Below, piece after piece: positions 31,115 through 41,103 of a DNA stretch of 64,000 nt (within the stretch, counting starts at the first letter, position 1; each line of letters begins with the position of its first letter). This DNA is from an uncultured Acidovorax sp. (lineage in GTDB: Bacteria > Pseudomonadota > Gammaproteobacteria > Burkholderiales > Burkholderiaceae_C). Both the position numbers and the translations under genes were made by a program. Where the stretch lies: contig CAJYHL010000010.1 of NCBI GenBank assembly GCA_913774625.1, positions 124,001-188,000 of the forward strand, read 5' to 3'. The notes under the pieces are model-generated. The model made no database searches and was not told the origin of the DNA. It saw only the letters and a program-made list of their open reading frames with translations.

Positions 31115-32077
31115 TCAGGCGTTGTGCAGCCAGCCGTCCGCGCGCCGGGCGGCGCCGCTGGCCTCCAGCGCCGACAGCAGCCCGTCCGTCCAGGCGGCGA
31201 ACGGCGTGCCGCCGAAATGGCGCGCGTGCAGCAGCCCGAAGTAGGGCGTCGAGGCGGCCCAGGCCTGCATCTGCGCGACCGGGGCCTGCTGCCATTCCAG
31301 CAGCTTGTACTTCAGCAGCACCTTGGCGGCGTAGAGGGCGTGGCGGTCCGGGCTCTGCACGAAGCCCTGCAGCCGGCGGCGGGCCGTGGCCAGGGCGCCG
31401 GCCACGTCGGTGAAGACCGGGCCGTGGCCGGGAATGACGATGCGCGGCGCCAGCGCCTCGATGCGGTCCAGCGTGGCGGTCACGTCGGCGAAGGCCTGCT
31501 CGCCCTCCAGTTCGGGGAACACCACGCCGAAGCCGTTCTCCCAGAGGGCGTCGGCCGAGATCAGCACCCGGGATTCAGGCTCGAACAGCACCACCGAATG
31601 CGTGTCGTGCCCGGGCGCCGCATGCACCTGCCAGCCGCGTCCGCCCAGGCGCAGCGTGCTGCCGGGCTGCAGCAGGCCGTCATAGCCGAAGCGCGGGCAT
31701 TCCTGGCCGGTGGGCGTGTAGCTCAGCGCGTCGGGGTTCCAGTCGCGCACCAGCGCGGCCTGGCCGGGCGGGATCAGCGTGCAGAGGCCGGGAAAGCGCG
31801 CCTGCAGCGCCGCGTTGCCGCCGCAGTGGTCGCTGTGCAGATGGGTGTTGGCCAGCAGGGCCAGCGGCTGGCCCGGCGGCAGGGCCGCCTGCACCAGCGC
31901 CAGGGTCTGGCCGGCGTGCGTGCAGTAGCCGCTGTCCACCAGCGCCGCGCCGTCGCCATCGGCAGCGCCTCCGGGGTCGGTCAGCAGGATGTTGTTGGCC
32001 GAAAGCCAGCCGCGCTCCAGCACGGTGATTCCGGGGGGCAGCAGGGCGGGCGATGCGGGGGCGTGGGGGTTGGGCAT
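31115..32077 (-). CDS. MBL-fold metallohydrolase
   Basis: ALLANTHLHSDHCGGNAALQ, AAPGHDTHSVVLFEPESRVLISADAL, IVIPGHGPVF. Confidence 0.92.
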   Translation of the reverse strand: MPNPHAPASPALLPPGITVLERGWLSANNILLTDPGGAADGDGAALVDSGYCTHAGQTLALVQAALPPGQPLALLANTHLHSDHCGGNAALQARFPGLCTLIPPGQAALVRDWNPDALSYTPTGQECPRFGYDGLLQPGSTLRLGGRGWQVHAAPGHDTHSVVLFEPESRVLISADALWENGFGVVFPELEGEQAFADVTATLDRIEALAPRIVIPGHGPVFTDVAGALATARRRLQGFVQSPDRHALYAAKVLLKYKLLEWQQAPVAQMQAWAASTPYFGLLHARHFGGTPFAAWTDGLLSALEASGAARRADGWLHNA

Positions 32078-32179
32078 GGGCCTGCCAGCGTAGCGCGGAC
32101 CTGCGGCCGCCGGGCAGGGTGGCAAACCCGCAAGCCGGCATGCGAACGGCGGATGGCGCAGATGCGGCGAGCGCTGCCA

Positions 32180-32197
32180 GCTATCATTTTTGATAGC
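32180..32197. repeat. Small hairpin repeat GCTATCA-TTTT-TGATAGC
   Basis: Perfect 7-bp arms, T4 loop, in the gap between divergent MBL and rlmI genes. Confidence 0.8.
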
Positions 32198-32241
32198 ACG
32201 TGCTGCCGGCACCTGGCGGTGCGGCGTCACAATACGGCCCC

Positions 32242-33459
32242 ATGAAAACCATTCGCCTGCGACCTGGCAAGGAGCGTTCGCTCCAGCGCCGCCATCCCTG
32301 GATCTTCGAGTCGGCCATCGCCAAGGGCGGCGGCGACAGCGGCGAGACGGTGCGCGTGGAATCGGCCGAGGGCCGCTTTCTGGCCTGGGCCGCCTTCAGC
32401 CCGGCTTCGCGCATCCGCGCGCGCGCCTGGAGCTTCGACGAGAAGCAGCGCATCGATGCGCCGTTCTTCTCGGCGGCCTGCGCAGCAGCCATCCGGGCCC
32501 GCAGCCGCTTCGCCATCGAAAGCGACGGCGTGCGCCTGGTGCATGGCGAATCCGACGGCCTGCCGGGCCTGATCGTGGACCGCTACGGCGACGGCGCGGA
32601 TGCCGTGCTGGTGGCGCAGTTCACCAGCGCCGGCACGGAACGCTGGAAGGGCGTGATCGCCGACGCGCTCCTGCAGGCCACGGGCGCGCAGCACCTCTAC
32701 GAACGCTCCGACGCCAGCGTACGCCAGCTGGAGGGCCTGCAGCCCGCCACCGGCTGGCTGCGCGGCGGCCAGCAGGCGGACGGAACGCCGGTGCCGGTGG
32801 AGCGCTCGCTGCGCGAGCACGGCTGGCAGCTCACGCTCAACATCGCCGAAGGGCACAAGACCGGCTTCTACCTGGACCAGCGCGACAGCCGCCAGCGCTT
32901 CTTCGAGACCGTGCGCCGCCTGGGCTCGCAGCGCGTGCTGAACTGCTTTTGCTACACGGGCGGCTTCTCGGTGGCGGCGCTGGCGGGCGGAGCGGGTCAC
33001 GTCACCTCCATCGATTCCTCGGGCCCGGCGCTGGAGCGGGCCCGCGCCCATGTCGCGCTCAACGGCTTCGATGCCGCGCGCGCCGACTTCCTCGATGCCG
33101 ACGTGAATGCTTCGCTGCGGCAGTTCCTGAAGGAGGGGAGGACCTTCGACGCCATCGTGCTCGATCCGCCCAAGTTCGCGCCCACCGCCGTGCATGCCGA
33201 GCGGGCCGCGCGTGCCTACAAGGACATCAACCGCCTGGCGCTGCAGCTGCTGGAGCCGGGCGGCATGCTGTTCACCTTCTCGTGCTCGGGCGGCATCAGC
33301 GCCGACCTGTTCCACAAGATCGTCGCCTCGGCCGGAGCCGATGCCGGCGTGGACGGCTACATCCTGGAGCGCCTGGCCGGCGCGCCCGACCACCCCATGA
33401 CGCTGGAATTCCCCGAGGGCGAATACCTCAAGGGGCTGGCCGTCATGCGCAAGGGCTGA
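32242..33459 (+). CDS. rlmI: 23S rRNA (cytosine-C5)-methyltransferase, RlmI family
   Basis: MKTIRLRPGKERSLQRRHPWIFESAI (PUA-like), NCFCYTGGFSVAALAGGA, IVLDPPKFAP, TFSCSGGI. Confidence 0.92.
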   Translation: MKTIRLRPGKERSLQRRHPWIFESAIAKGGGDSGETVRVESAEGRFLAWAAFSPASRIRARAWSFDEKQRIDAPFFSAACAAAIRARSRFAIESDGVRLVHGESDGLPGLIVDRYGDGADAVLVAQFTSAGTERWKGVIADALLQATGAQHLYERSDASVRQLEGLQPATGWLRGGQQADGTPVPVERSLREHGWQLTLNIAEGHKTGFYLDQRDSRQRFFETVRRLGSQRVLNCFCYTGGFSVAALAGGAGHVTSIDSSGPALERARAHVALNGFDAARADFLDADVNASLRQFLKEGRTFDAIVLDPPKFAPTAVHAERAARAYKDINRLALQLLEPGGMLFTFSCSGGISADLFHKIVASAGADAGVDGYILERLAGAPDHPMTLEFPEGEYLKGLAVMRKG

Positions 33460-33466
33460 CCGGCCT

Positions 33467-34816
33467 TCAGCGCCGGCCCCCGGCAGGCGGGGCGGCCATC
33501 TCGACGCGGCCCCGGCCGGCGCGCTTGGCGGCATAGCAGGCGGCGTCCGCGTCGGCCAGCAGCGCTTCGGCCGGCTCGTCCGCGCCGCCGAAAAGGCGCA
33601 CCCCGATGCTGGCGCCGATGCGGAAGCTGTGGCCCCCTTCCAGGGCGAAGGGCTTGTCGTAGAGCGCCGCGATGATGTGCCTGGCCACCTGCTGGGCCGG
33701 CGCCTCCCCGCAATGGGGCAGCGCCACCACGAATTCGTCGCCCCCCAGCCGCACCAGCGTGTCGCCCTGCCGTACGCACTTCGCCAGCCGCAAGGCCGCC
33801 CGCCGCAGCACCTGGTCGCCCGCCGCATGGCCGGCCTGGTCGTTCACCGCCTTGAAGCCGTCCAGGTCGATGAACAGCAGCGCATGGGGGCCCGGCTGGC
33901 TGCACAGCTCGTTCAGCAGCGTGTGCAGGCTGCGGCGGTTGAGCAGGCCGGTGAGCATGTCGCGCTGGGTCTCGCTGCGCAGCTGCTCGGCCAGCACGCG
34001 CAGCTGCTGCTCGCTGGCGCGCAGCTCGCTTTCGTTGCGCTTGATGCCGGAGATGTCGGTGTGCAGCGCGTAGCTCTGCCCGCCTGCGCTGCGGTTCATG
34101 GCCACGCGCAGCCAGCGGTGGCCGGGCAGGGGCAGCTCGAACGGGGCGCCCGCGAACAGGGCGGCGTCGCGCAGCGCAGCGGCCAGGTTCTCCCGGTGCT
34201 GCAGGCGCTCCTGGGGGTCCGGGGCCGTGTCCCAGAGCCGCTGCACGATCTGCGCATAGGTGCTGCCGTGCAGGGCGCTCCTCGACGGCAGGCCGTACAG
34301 CGCCAGGAAGCGGTCATTGGCCAGGAGGATGCGGCCTTCGCCGTCCATCACGGTGGCCGCCTCGCCCATGTCTTCCAGCATCTGCTGGGTGTCGGAGAGC
34401 GGCGGCAGGCCCACATCGCCGGAGCTCGGCATCTCGATGCGCAGGTCCTTCGCGTCGTCGGCCGCCGCCACCTGCAGCCAGATGCGGACCTGGCCGCCAC
34501 CCGGGCGCGGCGCGGCGGCCACGCGCAGCCACCGGCCCTGGTGCAGAAAGACGAAGGGCTGGGTCTGCGAACGGAAGCGCTGCAGGCCGTCGGCAATGAA
34601 GCGGTCGATGTAGGGCAGGTCCTCGGGCGCCAGCCTGCCGAGGTAGAAGCGCCGCAGGTTGTCCGTGTAGGGCTCGCCGGCACGCACATGACCCTCGTGC
34701 TCGGGAAACAGCCGCAGGAAGGAGGCGTTCCAGAGCACCGTGCGTTCCTGGCCGTCGAAGATGCACAGCGCAATGCCGAGGGAGTCCAGAAGGTCGGCAG
34801 TCAATTGAAAATCCAT
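33467..34816 (-). CDS. PAS-containing diguanylate cyclase
   Basis: RDMLTGLLNRRSLHTLLNEL, LVRLGGDEFVVALP (GGDEF), PAS-like N-terminal segments. Confidence 0.92.
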   Translation of the reverse strand: MDFQLTADLLDSLGIALCIFDGQERTVLWNASFLRLFPEHEGHVRAGEPYTDNLRRFYLGRLAPEDLPYIDRFIADGLQRFRSQTQPFVFLHQGRWLRVAAAPRPGGGQVRIWLQVAAADDAKDLRIEMPSSGDVGLPPLSDTQQMLEDMGEAATVMDGEGRILLANDRFLALYGLPSRSALHGSTYAQIVQRLWDTAPDPQERLQHRENLAAALRDAALFAGAPFELPLPGHRWLRVAMNRSAGGQSYALHTDISGIKRNESELRASEQQLRVLAEQLRSETQRDMLTGLLNRRSLHTLLNELCSQPGPHALLFIDLDGFKAVNDQAGHAAGDQVLRRAALRLAKCVRQGDTLVRLGGDEFVVALPHCGEAPAQQVARHIIAALYDKPFALEGGHSFRIGASIGVRLFGGADEPAEALLADADAACYAAKRAGRGRVEMAAPPAGGRR

Positions 34817-35023
34817 GGCCGTGCTTGAGTGGGAATCGGTCGGTCGATGAAAGTCAATGAAGTATTCGACTATGTAGTCAAGTACCGTAGGGTGAAGAAG
34901 CGTTGAATCATGCGTCCATGGTGCTACTGGGGCTTGACAGCGTCGCTAAACTTTTGCAAGGCGTGCCACCGCAGTGTGCCGCAGCCTCCGAACCCTTCCC
35001 TTAGATCGAAAGCGTTGCCGAAC

Positions 35024-36109
35024 ATGTCCCTCATCCCCGTCACCATCCTCACCGGCTTTCTCGGCTCAGGCAAGACCACGCTGCTCAAGCGCGTGCTGAC
35101 CGAGGCCCACGGCCAGAAGATCGCCGTCATCGAGAACGAATTCGGCGAGGAGAACATCGACAACGACATCCTGGTGACGGACTCGAAGGAGCAGATCGTG
35201 CAGATGAGCAACGGCTGCATCTGCTGCACCATCCGCGAGGATCTGCGCGCGACCCTGCAGGACCTGGCCGCCAGGCGCCGCAAGGGCGAACTGGCCTTCG
35301 ACCGCATCGTGATCGAGACCACCGGCGTGGCCGACCCCGGCCCGGTGGCGCAGACCTTCTTCATGGACGAGGAGATCGCCGAGTCCTACCTGATCGACTC
35401 CATCATCACCCTGGTGGATGCCAAGCACGCGGCGCAGCAGCTCAACGACCGCCAGGAGGCGCGCCGCCAGGTGGGCTTCGCCGACCAGATCTTCCTGTCC
35501 AAGACCGACCTGGTGGAGGCCGGGGAAACCGATGCGCTGATCCACCGCCTCAAGCACATGAACCCGCGCGCGCCGATCAAGGCCGTGCATTTCGGCGAGG
35601 TGTCCATCGCCGAGGTGCTGGACCTGCGCGGCTTCAACCTGAACGCCAAGCTCGACATCGACCCGGACTTCCTCAAGGAAGAGGACGACCACGATCACGA
35701 CCATGGCCACCACGGCCATGACCACGACCACGACCACGACCACGAGCATGGAGAGCACTGCAGCCATCCTTCGCACCAGCACGGCGGCCACGGCCACCAC
35801 CATCACCAGGACGACGACGTCAAGAGCTTCGTCTATCGCGCCGAGCGCCCCTTCGATCCCGCCAAGCTGGAAGACTTCCTGGGCGCCATCGTCAACATCT
35901 ACGGCCCGCGCATGCTGCGCTACAAGGGCGTGCTGGACATGAAGGGCACCGAGCGCAAGGTGATCTTCCAGGGCGTGCATCAGCTCATGGGCAGCGACCT
36001 GGGGCCGCAATGGACCGAGGGCGAGAAGCGCATGAGCAAGATGGTGTTCATCGGCATCGACCTGCCCAAGGACATCTTCATGCAGGGCCTGGAGCAGTGC
36101 CTGGCCTGA
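35024..36109 (+). CDS. CobW/G3E-family GTPase with His-rich metal-binding loop
   Basis: TGFLGSGKTTLLKR, NGCICCTIR, ETTGVADPGPV; DDHDHDHGHHGHDHDHDHDHEHGEHCSHPSHQHGGHGHHHHQDDD. Confidence 0.95.
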   Translation: MSLIPVTILTGFLGSGKTTLLKRVLTEAHGQKIAVIENEFGEENIDNDILVTDSKEQIVQMSNGCICCTIREDLRATLQDLAARRRKGELAFDRIVIETTGVADPGPVAQTFFMDEEIAESYLIDSIITLVDAKHAAQQLNDRQEARRQVGFADQIFLSKTDLVEAGETDALIHRLKHMNPRAPIKAVHFGEVSIAEVLDLRGFNLNAKLDIDPDFLKEEDDHDHDHGHHGHDHDHDHDHEHGEHCSHPSHQHGGHGHHHHQDDDVKSFVYRAERPFDPAKLEDFLGAIVNIYGPRMLRYKGVLDMKGTERKVIFQGVHQLMGSDLGPQWTEGEKRMSKMVFIGIDLPKDIFMQGLEQCLA

Positions 36110-36166
36110 TCTGCGGCCGCCTTTGCTTTGTCAAAGCTTGTCAGCAGCGGGGGCGGTAGCAGGCGA

Positions 36167-36215
36167 TTTCCTTGGGAAAGCGTCTTATTTCCGTAGGAGA
36201 ACGCCTTATATTTCC
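36167..36215. repeat. Phased TTTCC-N3-GGARA boxes in dksA leader
   Basis: TTTCCTTGGGAAA (36167-36179), TTTCCGTAGGAGA (36188-36200), TTTCC (36211-36215); spacing 21 and 23 bp. Confidence 0.6.
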
Positions 36216-36522
36216 CCCGCCGCGCCGCAGGGGGTTTCCCTTCGGGCGCAGGTCGATACAATCGCGCCCCGGCAAAACCCACGACGGTCCGCCACCCCCG
36301 CCCCGCGGCAGGCGCGAGCCGCCCGGGAACAGCCCAGAGCGAATGGACAGGAAGGCGGCAGGCAAGGTGCCCCTCCGAAGCCGGTGCTGCAACCCTTCCA
36401 GGTCCGCAGGCCGGTATTTCGGAATGTGGCCGGCGCCGGCGCTATCTGTCCGCAGCGATTGCCCGTACCATCCCTGGAAACCTCGGCGGCCCTCACAACG
36501 CCTCAGCCAGCTCATACCTAAC

Positions 36523-37020
36523 ATGCCTACCACCCTGCAAGCCCAATCCCCCGTGGCGGCCGCCAAGAAAGATCCCAAGCTGGCCAACAACTGGAAGAAC
36601 AAGGCGGCCGAAGAGCTGACCGACGCCGAAGTGCTGTCCATGCCCGAAAGCGAGTACATGAACGAAAAGCAGATGGCGTTCTTCCGCCACAAGCTGGTTC
36701 AGCTCAAGCAGGACATCCACAACAGCGCCGGCGAAACCACCGAGCACCTGCGCGAAGACACCGTGGTCGTTCCAGATCCGGCCGACCGCGCCACCATCGA
36801 GGAAGAGCACGCGCTCGAATTGCGCACGCGTGACCGCGAGCGCAAGCTGCTCAAGAAGATCGAGCAGTCCATCGCCCGCATCGACGCCGGCGACTACGGC
36901 TACTGCGACGAGACCGGCGAGCCCATCGGCGTCGGCCGCCTGCTGGCGCGCCCCACCGCCACGCTGTCGCTGGAAGCCCAGCAGCGCCGCGAGCTCAAGC
37001 AGAAGATGTTCGGCGACTGA
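36523..37020 (+). CDS. dksA: RNA polymerase-binding transcription factor DksA
   Basis: HLREDTVVVPDPADRATIEEEHALELRTRDRERKLLKKIEQSIARIDAGDYGYCDETGEPIGVGRLLARPTATLSLEAQQRRELKQKMFG. Confidence 0.95.
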   Translation: MPTTLQAQSPVAAAKKDPKLANNWKNKAAEELTDAEVLSMPESEYMNEKQMAFFRHKLVQLKQDIHNSAGETTEHLREDTVVVPDPADRATIEEEHALELRTRDRERKLLKKIEQSIARIDAGDYGYCDETGEPIGVGRLLARPTATLSLEAQQRRELKQKMFGD

Positions 37021-37081
37021 GCCGCGCCGGACCGCATCGCTGCCAGGCCCGCGACCAGGCTGAAGCATTGCGACATCGACC

Positions 37082-38791
37082 ATGAGCAAGGACGAACCCT
37101 CCCGGGGACTGCTGTCCAAGGTGGTGCGCTTCGTGCGCAACCCGACAGGCCGCGGCTCCGAGGACGAAGCGGCCGAGGACGACCGCGACAGCCTGCAGAC
37201 CCGGCAGATGCTCAAGGACATGATCGAGCGCAAGCGCCGCAACGACTTCGTGCGGCGCCGCGAATTCGATCAGCTGCGCCAGTTGCGCCAGCGCGGCGCG
37301 CTACAGGCCCAGCGCATCGACGACTCCGCCGTGCGGCCCTCGTTCCTGGAGATCGAAAGCGGCTTCGGAGCCTCGTCGCCGGACGACCGCGCCGGAACGA
37401 TCCGCAAGATCGACGAGATCGAGGAGCAGATGTCCCAGCAGTGGTGGCGCAGCCGCCAGGCGCCGATCGCCGCTGCGGCGCCGGCGCCGTCCGCATCGCC
37501 CTCCGAAGAAGAGGCGCGCCAGGCCCGCGCCTTCGCGCCCACCACCCCCCTTCAATTGCCGTCCCAGGACCTGGACCTGCGAGCGCACGGGCAGGACGAG
37601 CTTGCGCAGTGGCGCAACTGGGCCGTCCGGCCCGCGGTCCGGCCGGAAGGCGCAGGCGCGGCGCCGGCCACTGCGCTGCCCCCGTCTGCCGCCGCGTCCG
37701 GCGCTCCTGCGGCCTTCCGGCACGACCCCGATCTGGAAGAGGCGGCCATCCGTTTCGCCAGCGGCGATGCGGCCGGCGCGGAAGCCGCGCTGCGCGAGCT
37801 GCTGGCGCAGCAGGCGCAGGCGGAGCACGCCGCGCCGCAGGAGGTCTGGCTGGCGCTCTTCGACCTGTACCGCGCCACCGGCCAGCAGGAGCCTTTCGAG
37901 GCGCTGGCCATCGAATTCGCCGGCCGGTTCGGCCGGTCCGCGCCGCTCTGGTTCTCGCTGCCCGAGCTGGCGGGCATGCCGCCCGAGCCGCCAGGGTCGG
38001 CGCCTGCCATGCCCGCGCGAGAATTCAAGTGGACCGCTCCCGCGGACCTGGCTCCGCAATCGGTGGCGGCGCTGAAAGCCTCCACGCAGCGCGCTGCAGC
38101 ACCCTGGGATCTGACCTGGACGCGCCTGCAGCGCATCGACGCCGCAGCGGTGCCCGCGCTCGCCGACCTCTTCACCCAGTGGGCCGAGCAGCGCGATGCG
38201 CATCTGGCCTTCCATGGCGTGGAGGCCCTGCTCGACGTGCTGCAGGCGGGCACGCCCTCCGGCGACAGCAGCGCCCCGCCGCAGGGCTGGCGGCTGCGCC
38301 TGGCGGCGCTGCGCCTGCTGGGCCGGCTGGATGAGTTCGAGCTGGTGGCGCTGGACTACTGCGTGACCTACGAGGTCTCGCCCCCGTCCTGGGCTCCGCC
38401 GCTGTGCGTGTGCAGCGGCGGTGGCGGTGCCACCGACTGGGCGGCGCTGGAAGACATGGCGGGCGATCCGCACACGGGCTTTGGCGCCGAGTCTTCGTTC
38501 CTGCCGTCGCAAGCCGACAGTCAGGCGCGCCTGGCCGGCGTGGTGGAGGGTGACGCCGCGCCGCTGCTGGAGCCGCTGGCGCTGGCCGCCGGCACCGGAC
38601 CGCTGGTGGTGGCCTGCGATCGCCTGATCCGCATGGATTTCGCCGCTGCCGGCTCGGTGCTGAACTGGTCCGCCGAGCAGCAGGCGCAGGGCGGCCTGGT
38701 GCATTTCGTGCAGCTGCCGCGCCTGGTGGCGGTGTTCTTCAACGTGGTCGGCATCGGCGAGCACGCCCGCATCGTGCCGCGCACGAACTGA
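37082..38791 (+). CDS. Hypothetical protein with possible C-terminal STAS-like domain
   Basis: 569 aa; coiled/charged N-terminus, Ala/Pro-rich middle, C-terminal [63 protein letters not shown]. Confidence 0.8.
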   Translation: MSKDEPSRGLLSKVVRFVRNPTGRGSEDEAAEDDRDSLQTRQMLKDMIERKRRNDFVRRREFDQLRQLRQRGALQAQRIDDSAVRPSFLEIESGFGASSPDDRAGTIRKIDEIEEQMSQQWWRSRQAPIAAAAPAPSASPSEEEARQARAFAPTTPLQLPSQDLDLRAHGQDELAQWRNWAVRPAVRPEGAGAAPATALPPSAAASGAPAAFRHDPDLEEAAIRFASGDAAGAEAALRELLAQQAQAEHAAPQEVWLALFDLYRATGQQEPFEALAIEFAGRFGRSAPLWFSLPELAGMPPEPPGSAPAMPAREFKWTAPADLAPQSVAALKASTQRAAAPWDLTWTRLQRIDAAAVPALADLFTQWAEQRDAHLAFHGVEALLDVLQAGTPSGDSSAPPQGWRLRLAALRLLGRLDEFELVALDYCVTYEVSPPSWAPPLCVCSGGGGATDWAALEDMAGDPHTGFGAESSFLPSQADSQARLAGVVEGDAAPLLEPLALAAGTGPLVVACDRLIRMDFAAAGSVLNWSAEQQAQGGLVHFVQLPRLVAVFFNVVGIGEHARIVPRTN

Positions 38792-38856
38792 GGCTCCGCC
38801 CGCCGCCGCCCCCGGCGCGCTTGCAAAGCCCGGCGCAGCCCCCATCTGCGGGCGCT

Positions 38857-39402
38857 ATGGAACAGTTTCACGGCACCACCATCCTCAGCGTCCGCCGCCA
38901 GACGGCGGACGGCATACAGGTCGCCATCGGCGGCGACGGCCAGGTCACCCTGGGCAACATCGTGGTCAAGGGCACGGCGCGCAAGGTGCGCAAGCTCTAC
39001 CACGGCAAGGTGCTGGCGGGCTTCGCCGGCGCCACGGCGGATGCGTTCACCCTCTTCGAGCGCTTCGAGGCCAAGCTGGAAAAGCATCAGGGCCACCTGA
39101 CCCGCGCTGCCATCGAGCTGACCAAGGACTGGCGCACCGACCGCGTGCTGCGCCGCCTGGAAGCCATGCTGGCCGTGGCCGACGAGAGCGCCTCGCTCAT
39201 CATCACCGGCAACGGCGACGTGCTGGAGCCCGAGCAGGGCATCGTCGCCATCGGCTCGGGCGGCGCCTATGCGCATTCGGCTGCCAAGGCGCTGCTGAAC
39301 CACACCGAGCTGTCCGCCGAAGAGGTGGTGAGGAAGTCGCTGCAGATCGCCGGCGAGCTCTGCATCTACACCAACATGAACCACACCATCGAGACGCTGT
39401 GA
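38857..39402 (+). CDS. hslV: ATP-dependent protease subunit HslV
   Basis: [58 protein letters not shown]. Confidence 0.97.
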   Translation: MEQFHGTTILSVRRQTADGIQVAIGGDGQVTLGNIVVKGTARKVRKLYHGKVLAGFAGATADAFTLFERFEAKLEKHQGHLTRAAIELTKDWRTDRVLRRLEAMLAVADESASLIITGNGDVLEPEQGIVAIGSGGAYAHSAAKALLNHTELSAEEVVRKSLQIAGELCIYTNMNHTIETL

Positions 39403-39435
39403 GCGCGGCCCCCGGGCTGCATCACCTCTCGATTT

Positions 39436-39478
39436 GCTATTGATTTGGTAGCTTCCTGCGCAGATGGATCTTGCGCAG
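39436..39478. repeat. Two-hairpin intergenic repeat between hslV and hslU
   Basis: GCTAT-TGATTTG-GTAGC then CTGCGCA-N9-TGCGCAG (39456-39478). Confidence 0.65.
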
Positions 39479-39519
39479 GCGGCCTTTTTGGCTTTGAACT
39501 GCAAAGGCAGGCACCGCAC

Positions 39520-40842
39520 ATGTCCTCCATGACCCCCCAGGAAATCGTCTCCGAACTCGACCGCCACATCGTGGGCCAGCACGGCGCCAAGCGCGCCGTG
39601 GCCATCGCTCTGCGCAACCGCTGGCGCCGCCAGCAGGTGGAAGGCGGGCTGCGCCAGGAGATCACGCCCAAGAACATCCTCATGATCGGCCCCACCGGCG
39701 TGGGCAAGACCGAGATCGCCCGGCGCCTGGCGCGGCTGGCCGATGCGCCCTTCATCAAGGTCGAGGCCACCAAGTTCACCGAGGTGGGCTACGTGGGCAA
39801 GGACGTCGATTCCATCATCCGCGACCTGGTGGAGATCGCCGTCAAGCAGACGCGCGAGGCCGACATGAAGGGCCTGCGCGCCCGCGCCGAAGACGCCGCG
39901 GAAGACCGCATCCTCGACGTGCTGGTGCCGGCGGCCCGCACGGCCGGCGACGTGCCGCCCGCCGACAGCACGGCGCGCCAGGTCTTCCGCAAGAAGCTGC
40001 GCGAGGGGCAGCTGAACGACAAGGAGATCGAGATCGAGCTGGCCGACGCCCGCCCGCAGCTGGAGATCATGGGCCCGCAGGGCATGGCGGAGATGGCCGA
40101 GCAGTTGCGCGGCATGTTCAGCCAGATGGGCCAGGAGCGCCGCAAGACGCGCCGCCTCAAGATCGGCGATGCGCTCAAGCAACTGACCGACGAGGAGGCC
40201 GCCAAGCTGGTCAACGAGGAGGACGTCAAGACCCGCGCCCTGCAGAACGCCGAGCAGAACGGCATCGTCTTCCTGGACGAGATCGACAAGGTCGCCACCC
40301 GCCAGGAGACGAGCGGTTCCGACGTGTCGCGCCAGGGCGTGCAGCGCGACCTGCTGCCCCTGGTGGAGGGCACGACGGTGTCCACCAAGTACGGCATGGT
40401 CAAGACCGACCACATCCTCTTCATCGCCTCGGGCGCCTTCCACCTGTCCAAGCCCAGCGACCTGATCCCCGAGCTGCAGGGGCGCTTCCCGATCCGGGTG
40501 GAGCTGGAGTCGCTGTCGGTGCAGGACTTCGAGGCCATCCTCACGAACACCCATGCCTCGCTGGTCAAGCAGTACCAGGCGCTGCTGGCCACCGAGGGCG
40601 TGACGCTGGAATTCACGCCCGAAGGCATCACCCGGCTGGCCCGCATCGCCTTCGAGGTCAACGAGCGCACAGAGAACATCGGCGCGCGGCGCCTGTCCAC
40701 GGTGATGGAGCGCCTGCTGGACGAGGTGAGCTTCGACGCGGCACGGCTATCGGGCCAGCAGGTGTCGATTGATGCTGCCTATGTCGATGCGCGGCTCGAG
40801 TCCCTGAGCCAGGACGAGGACCTGTCCCGATACATCTTGTAG
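39520..40842 (+). CDS. hslU: HslU ATPase
   Basis: [52 protein letters not shown], ends DEDLSRYIL. Confidence 0.98.
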   Translation: MSSMTPQEIVSELDRHIVGQHGAKRAVAIALRNRWRRQQVEGGLRQEITPKNILMIGPTGVGKTEIARRLARLADAPFIKVEATKFTEVGYVGKDVDSIIRDLVEIAVKQTREADMKGLRARAEDAAEDRILDVLVPAARTAGDVPPADSTARQVFRKKLREGQLNDKEIEIELADARPQLEIMGPQGMAEMAEQLRGMFSQMGQERRKTRRLKIGDALKQLTDEEAAKLVNEEDVKTRALQNAEQNGIVFLDEIDKVATRQETSGSDVSRQGVQRDLLPLVEGTTVSTKYGMVKTDHILFIASGAFHLSKPSDLIPELQGRFPIRVELESLSVQDFEAILTNTHASLVKQYQALLATEGVTLEFTPEGITRLARIAFEVNERTENIGARRLSTVMERLLDEVSFDAARLSGQQVSIDAAYVDARLESLSQDEDLSRYIL

Positions 40843-41015
40843 TCGTATGGGGCCACAGCCCCGGCAGCTTCAGGTTGCACTTGCATACCACCACCTAAGT
40901 GCTTGCACGATAAGGATTTTCAGCGGATTCCGCCTTTGGAATTCGCTTCTAAGTCCTTGATTTCATTGCAAAGTTTTATGTAACCCCCCTTGAATGGTGT
41001 GCTTTTCCTGCTACA

Positions 41016-41048
41016 GTGGGAAAAAGTGCAATTAAGTGGTGAGAAGTG
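41016..41048 (+). promoter_or_regulatory. Predicted MraZ operator: GTG units in 10-bp register
   Basis: GTGGGAAAAA-GTGCAATTAA-GTGGTGAGAA-GTGCC: GTG at 41016, 41026, 41036, 41046; about 55 bp upstream of mraZ. Confidence 0.75.
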
Positions 41049-41103
41049 CCTTTTTGCTCCATTCCGGGGTCGAAAAGGTCGCCACCAACCTGGGGTTCCA
41101 TTC

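Noticed and set aside
35686-35819. CAY-GAC tandem repeats as a possible CRISPR or regulatory repeat
   Set aside because: Short codon-level repeat encoding the His/Asp-rich loop of the G3E GTPase; no spacer structure.
38521-40554. 677-aa minus-strand ORF opposite hslVU
   Set aside because: Antisense to two highly conserved genes, repetitive His/Leu/Ala/Asp composition; no supporting motif.
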